DNA from: Acanthaster planci
Lineage: Eukaryota > Echinodermata > Asteroidea > Valvatida > Acanthasteridae
Direction: 5' to 3'
NCBI RefSeq assembly: GCF_001949145.1
Contig: NW_019091368.1
Span: 114,653 to 139,858 of the forward strand
Length of the DNA: 25,206 nt
The translations under genes and the position numbers were made by a program. Each line of letters opens with the position of its first letter. Positions within the stretch are counted from its first letter, which is position 1. Below the pieces are notes generated by a model. It did not search any database, was not told where the DNA came from, and saw only the letters and a list, made by a program, of their open reading frames with translations. Shown piece by piece: positions 20,853 to 25,206 of the stretch.

Positions 20853-22819
20853 ATGTCAAAGTTTTTGTGAAAACAAAATTGTGTGTACTTATGATATTGA
20901 AAGTTGGATGCGTGCCAGGTTTCTGAAACCGGCAACTTGTAATTGAATTCTAACGAGACTTCACTGCATGTCTAACAGCTTGCCAGTCAAACCAAGAAAA
21001 AAAACCCAGATGTACACCATATTTATAGAAAATGTATTGAAATTTTTTACAAAATCTTAACAGTGATTACAATGATTAAATCACAATGAACATAATTACT
21101 CTCATACAAAATTCCCAAGTACACAGAATCTCGCCTTGGGACGACTCTTGTTAACAATCAAAAGGCTTGCTTCAGATTTTCTATTCTTAAGTCATGTGCA
21201 TAAAGGGCACACACAGCTTGCTGGGTTACAGGAGATAACATTGGTTTCAAATCAAACAAGTAATATTTACACTCCTGAATATTACTGTAAGATTTTGGTA
21301 TTAGCTGCATTGCCAAACATTTTGTGGGCTGTTGGAAAAAATGCAAAAAAGAAATGCTGCACTTGTGCATGGAGCCCATTAATGATATCACACATGCTAT
21401 AACAATTCAGGAAAACCTAAGATGATTTGAGCCCTTCCTATTGGTCGAGAGTCTGTCACATGGCCGGTCTTAAATGGTTCACAAAGCACCGCCAGGTGAT
21501 CAGGAACATTTCCCGATATCACGTGAAAGTTCAGATTCCTATGAAATCTGGTGCCTTTTCCTATATATTGGTTATACCAATACAATCTTCACTATGCACA
21601 ATACTACCCATGTGTGTGCATTTGTGACAATCCTCAATTCAGATTACATTGGTCCATCACATACTGCACTACCTCACGCACAACGTGCAAGATGTGTGCC
21701 AGTCTCGATAAGATTGTATACAACTACTTAGGAAAGGAACATACCATAAAATCGCTAGAGAAGTTTCAAAAAAACTGAAGTAAAATTGTTGAGCAAAATC
21801 GTTAGAACGTTAATTTTTTTACTTCTTTAGACTTTCTGACTCAAAGGGTATTTATGAATTATTATGGTAATGTCCTTTACCTTCGGTTCAGGCCATTATC
21901 AGCAATCTATTCTCTTAATCCCATCGTTAACAAATGTCTAGGACCGGCCATGTACATATTTATTCCTCAAGGAATAACAAATAGACTAGTCTTAGAACCT
22001 GCCTGAAGACTGACAGAGAAACAAAAGGGCTTTGGGAGCAATTGGTACATTCTTTCACTCCTGTGGCTACAGCAAGCCTCTCTTAACTGTAAAAGACAGA
22101 ACAAATTATTCACTGAAAAATGATAACAAAGATAAGTTTAATTCCTTTGCAGCCTGCTAATTATTCCTGATCAAACAATACTGATTTGCCAAGTTTCTAA
22201 ACTCTGTGTTTCTCCTGTCTTGAGTTTTTCTGTGTCCTAGTTTCACATCATCTGTTTACAACCTTCCTTCTGGAACACTAAAATGGTCCCATTGAGAAAT
22301 GTATGCTTTTTTTTTGGTATTGTGTTACCAGTGGGAGTTGGTCATTCTCAACTTCAAATTTAGTAAATCTGTGAGTTCCCTTTTTAAGCTCTAAATTTTC
22401 TTTATCAGTTCTACATCTCTGCACCCAAAACCTTACACCCATTACATTCCATCCCATCACGAGTTCCCAGTCTAATTCAAAAGATGAGCTTTCACACTTC
22501 AGATGGAGCGAAGCGAATTCAAATTTAACCTTGTTAAACTTTTCGAAGTGAAAATCGCATGAGTTGAAATCACAAATTCAACCTGACGTCATAGTTTCAG
22601 GTTGCTGTTTTCGCATTTGCGGCAAGTGTGCACTGGCCTCTAGAATAGATATGTATCAACAGCAAGTCTCCTGAATCAGTCTGTCCACGGTTCACTAACT
22701 GCAATGTAATTCAGCTGATGTGCTGAACAATGCAAGTATGCTCACCGTGCATTTTGGGGGGTTTCCTTCGTGGTGTGAGTAAAATACATGCATTAGTACA
22801 TTGCATACTATGATGAATC

Positions 22820-23456
22820 ATAACATGAAGCTGGATGGTTCTCGGCATACTGTGGTTGGGCTGGTCATGCAGTCTGACACAGTTTCAGAGAGCCCCTCAA
22901 AGTTTGAAGTGTGCCCGTCCACGCAGCAATGAGCCAAATGGGGAATGGAGAACACATATTCCAGCACGATCTCACCAAGATCATTCTCCAGAAAGTGTCC
23001 GCCTTCACAGACCACCACTCCCACTTGACGACCTCTGGCATTCTGCAGCTCTTCTCAAATGTAACCCGCTCAGTGAAAATGAGTCACAACTGGCCAGTGC
23101 AACTATCGAGTTAAAGGCGTTTAAAAGAACCTTGCACCATGTAAAACAAAGGAATCCACATCTGTCACTCACATGATGTCCATTCTGATCAGGATGACAA
23201 ACTGAGTGATACATCAACACAAACAGCTCAGTTTACTCTTTCTGAGGTAAAATGAAACTCAAAAGTGCCTCTGGCGATCTGACTAACTTTCACGAAGCGG
23301 GCCACGAATGACAGCGTCTAGTTACTTCTGTAGAAAATTGATGTTCTCACTGTAAAGTTCCAAATGTGACAAGTTTATAGATGCTCCCACAGGACTGGGA
23401 CTTGGAGTGTGTACCAAGACTATGTGTGGAACTCACTGAAGGACCGGGCGGAATAA
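22820..23456 (+). other. Unassigned coding-like segments, plus strand
   Basis: Several stretches read like protein but could not be joined into one gene. At 22824-22931 a frame begins MKLDGSRHTVVGLVMQSD and stops after CPSTQQ. From 22929 a frame starts MSQMGNGEHIFQHD and includes LTTSGILQLFSN. At about 23193-23246 a segment flanked by AG and GTAAAA reads DDKLSDTSTQTAQFTLSE. After a CCCACAG acceptor (ends 23392) a frame reads TGTWSVYQDYVWNSLKDRAE and stops at 23454-23456, inside an AATAAA (23452-23457). The splice phases I tried do not give a single consistent model, and I recognise none of the peptides. It may be a small plus-strand gene, a retained fragment, or chance in a more GC-rich 3' UTR. 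Confidence 0.25.
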
Positions 23457-23467
23457 ATACTGTCTCA

Positions 23468-23473
23468 TTTATT
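23468..23473 (-). promoter_or_regulatory. AATAAA overlapping the glucosidase stop codon
   Basis: The minus strand reads CAATAAATG, so the TAA stop sits within a polyadenylation hexamer. Use would leave nearly no 3' UTR; more distal hexamers exist. It faces the plus-strand AATAAA at 23452-23457. Confidence 0.25.
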
Positions 23474-24998
23474 GCCTGAGGGTCATGACCCAGTCGGTAG
23501 CCATGTTGACTTCTGGTTTCCTGATCACCAGTACTTTGCTGTCCTCATTGAAGCTAAATTCTACATTGTGGGTCTCTATGACTGCAAAGAAATAAGACAA
23601 CAGACTGAGAATTAGTCTCAAATTTCTGTGTGCAAGAACGAGTGACATGTATAATCATTCCAATGCTTGAGTAATCTCCACTGCTTTTGTACAGACACAG
23701 AGGCCAAAGCTCATGTAGCACATACGGTCCATTAATGTAATGGCTCTGAGCGGGACCGAGAGAGGGCGCAAGTTTCCTAGCAACAGAGGCTCCTCTGGTG
23801 GAAACTCCGCTTTGCTGGTTCACGAATGACAGAGATGCATGGCTTGCGTACGCATCGCCAACAAAATGAATACTTGCCCCTGCTCGAGGCAGACAAGACC
23901 ATGACAGGAATTTTGGCCCAAATTATATTCCCATGCCTTTCGAACAGCACCACAGGCTTAGGAAATGGGCGCTCGGCAGGGCCAGTGAGATGTTTGGAAC
24001 TCCAACACTAATGACACTGAGGCAACAAATCCTTAAACATTGCAAAAAGTAGACAAGCTGCTTACGATCTCCAGACAGTTGGATGGAACTCGGCGACTTC
24101 TCCATTCCTAATACCACCACCCTCTCTAACCATGATTTAGTCTTGTACCTGGCATTCATATCTAGAGACCTGATTATCAGGAGAAAAAAACACTTGTTAC
24201 CAGACTGATCTGGGGTGAAGCCACTTTCATCAGTCTTTTGAGGAGTCTAAAACTCTGGCATTAACAGATCACAGATGTAGTTCTTATTTCAAGAGAGAAA
24301 TTTTAGAAGAAATTGTGAGACCCTTTTATTTTAAAAGTGGACTTAAAATTCTCAAAGTTATGGGGGAATATGATATGAAAATTTTGCATTTATTTTCAAA
24401 AGCCCACGAGTGTTTGAAATTTGCAAAATATCATCCCTGGGTATGAGACAATACTGCCTCATACCCAAAAGAATTAGCAGTTTGTACGCAGGACTGTGGG
24501 TGTCTGAAGCGGCAAGAATTGTGGGTGATTGAAAATTAGCAGATGTGGATGGACGACTCATCTTGCCTTTGATATACATATTCTCGATGCACTGACATAA
24601 GGCAAGGTGACCAAATAATACATGTACCTAAACACAATCTGTCCAATCAGATTAACTGAAAGTTAGCCTGAACTGGCACCCTGGAATTTGTGGGCACCGA
24701 GTACAGAGAAAAAAAATACCAAGCTATGAAGTACCAAAGTGAATATTTCACGTGCACAATTATGTGTGTAAAAGGTATTCGTGCAAGAACCAGCACGTGG
24801 TAAACCAACATGCGTGCGTACTCCATTCCTTTGCACTACCCTTTCTGATTCAAAATGACGTCAAACTTCGATACTCTTTAAGTCTTACCTTGATTGAATG
24901 ACGTTGTTTTGGAAGCTAATGTGCTTGTACTGAAAGAACCCTGACTTGAAATCCAAAGAATGGCCGTCGTCCATGTAGAGCTGTCCAGATGCCTGATG
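23469..24998 (-). CDS. GANAB: Neutral alpha-glucosidase (GANAB/GANC type, GH31), last three exons
   Basis: C-terminal part of an ER/neutral alpha-glucosidase. GANAB is the catalytic subunit of glucosidase II, which trims glucose from N-glycans during calnexin-cycle folding in the ER lumen. Exons (minus): 24998-24889, 24169-24066, 23581-23469, with GT-AG introns and phases that join. The read part, about 109 residues, contains GQLYMDDGHSLDF, the C-terminal beta-sandwich motif of this family (human GELFLDDGHTFNY, from memory), then SWLERVVVLG (human IWIERVVIIG) and KVLVIRKPEVNMATDW (human VLVLRKPGINVASDW). The TAA stop is at 23469-23471, at the same place as in human GANAB. The acceptor at 24169 is preferred to a later CAG because it restores the family's length. 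The catalytic (beta/alpha)8 domain lies beyond the right edge. GANAB and GANC cannot be firmly told apart here; the symbol assumes the usual single invertebrate copy. Confidence 0.9.
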
Positions 24999-25206
24999 CT
25001 GTATTACATCAAAACAAAAGGTGGAGAGGCATGATATGTCTAAGTTAATGCTGTATCCCAAACGGTCTTCTAGAGCTATCACTTTATCTGTTGTCAGCGC
25101 TTCATTGTGGGTTCCAATGAGCGAAGACCTAAATCTAGCTCTACACAATAGATCCGGATGCAGCCTAAGACTTGATAAGTTGTATGAGGACTGATGGTGT
25201 GATGAT
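24999..25206 (-). other. Glucosidase gene intron at the right edge
   Basis: Upstream (minus-strand sense) of the acceptor TTTTGATGTAATACAG before exon base 24998. The frame stays open for some distance but has no similarity to the family, so I read it as intron. The next upstream exon is outside the window. Confidence 0.6.

Larger units (their letters stand above)
19244..23468. other. Convergent 3' UTRs and intergenic sequence
   Basis: This is the space between the stops of PPP2R3C (plus) and the glucosidase gene (minus). The left part is probably the 3' UTR of PPP2R3C, the right part the 3' UTR of the glucosidase gene. It contains a SINE copy (20240-20335), a palindromic MITE (20353-20520) and candidate polyadenylation hexamers on both strands near 20.8 kb. 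A coding-like plus-strand stretch between about 22820 and 23456 is listed separately. Otherwise I see no supportable exon. Confidence 0.5.

Noticed and set aside
21397-21627. Overlapping open frames on both strands near 21.5 kb
   Set aside because: Both strands look equally protein-like, no splice signals support either, and neither is recognisable.
21692-21778. 28-codon plus-strand frame beginning MCASLDKIVYNYLGKEH
   Set aside because: Reads like protein but is short, isolated and without a supported splice site or homologue.
22484-22543. 19-codon plus-strand frame beginning MERSEFKFNLVK
   Set aside because: Too short, and the surrounding GAAGCGAATTC-type sequence looks repetitive. I also considered a MITE here, but the end match was too weak.
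24444-24471. Small hairpin GGGTATGAG ... CTCATACCC
   Set aside because: Nine-base stem in a glucosidase-gene intron; too common by chance to call as a feature.

Overview
This is animal nuclear DNA: spliced genes with GT-AG introns, AT-rich introns, polyadenylation signals and many small DNA-transposon relics. The proteins are closest to deuterostome versions as I remember them. The frequent CATGTACATGTA-type words and the fold-back elements suggest a marine invertebrate deuterostome, perhaps an echinoderm. That assignment is inference; no species can be read from the sequence.

Three genes can be identified with full exon structures, and every splice phase joins in frame. PRORP, on the minus strand (CDS 9984 to 3198, 6 coding exons, 622 aa), encodes the metallonuclease subunit of mitochondrial RNase P. 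PPP2R3C, on the plus strand (CDS 11859 to 19243, 12 coding exons, 454 aa), encodes the B''-gamma regulatory subunit of protein phosphatase 2A. The last three exons of a GH31 neutral alpha-glucosidase (GANAB/GANC type) lie on the minus strand from 24998 to 23469; the rest of that gene lies beyond the right edge.

PRORP and PPP2R3C are head to head across a short putative bidirectional promoter at about 11.69-11.86 kb. The human orthologues are also divergent neighbours on chromosome 14, so this looks like an ancient gene pair. PPP2R3C and the glucosidase are tail to tail. Between them lie about 4.2 kb of probable 3' UTR and intergenic sequence, with two repeats and some coding-like scraps. At the far left, bases 618-694 look like the last coding exon of an unidentified plus-strand gene that converges on PRORP.

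The introns and flanks hold most of the unusual structure: three TA-flanked palindromic elements (13550-13614, 14615-14753, 20353-20520), a longer inverted-repeat element (4237-4478), two related tRNA-derived SINE copies (about 8.2 and 20.3 kb), a 19-bp tandem array, a 26-bp perfect palindrome and a 610-base assembly gap (12547-13156). I found no bacterial-type system, CRISPR array or virus. The best candidates for a second look are the conserved divergent gene pair with its ATG-rich promoter, and the element inserted seven bases downstream of a PPP2R3C exon.
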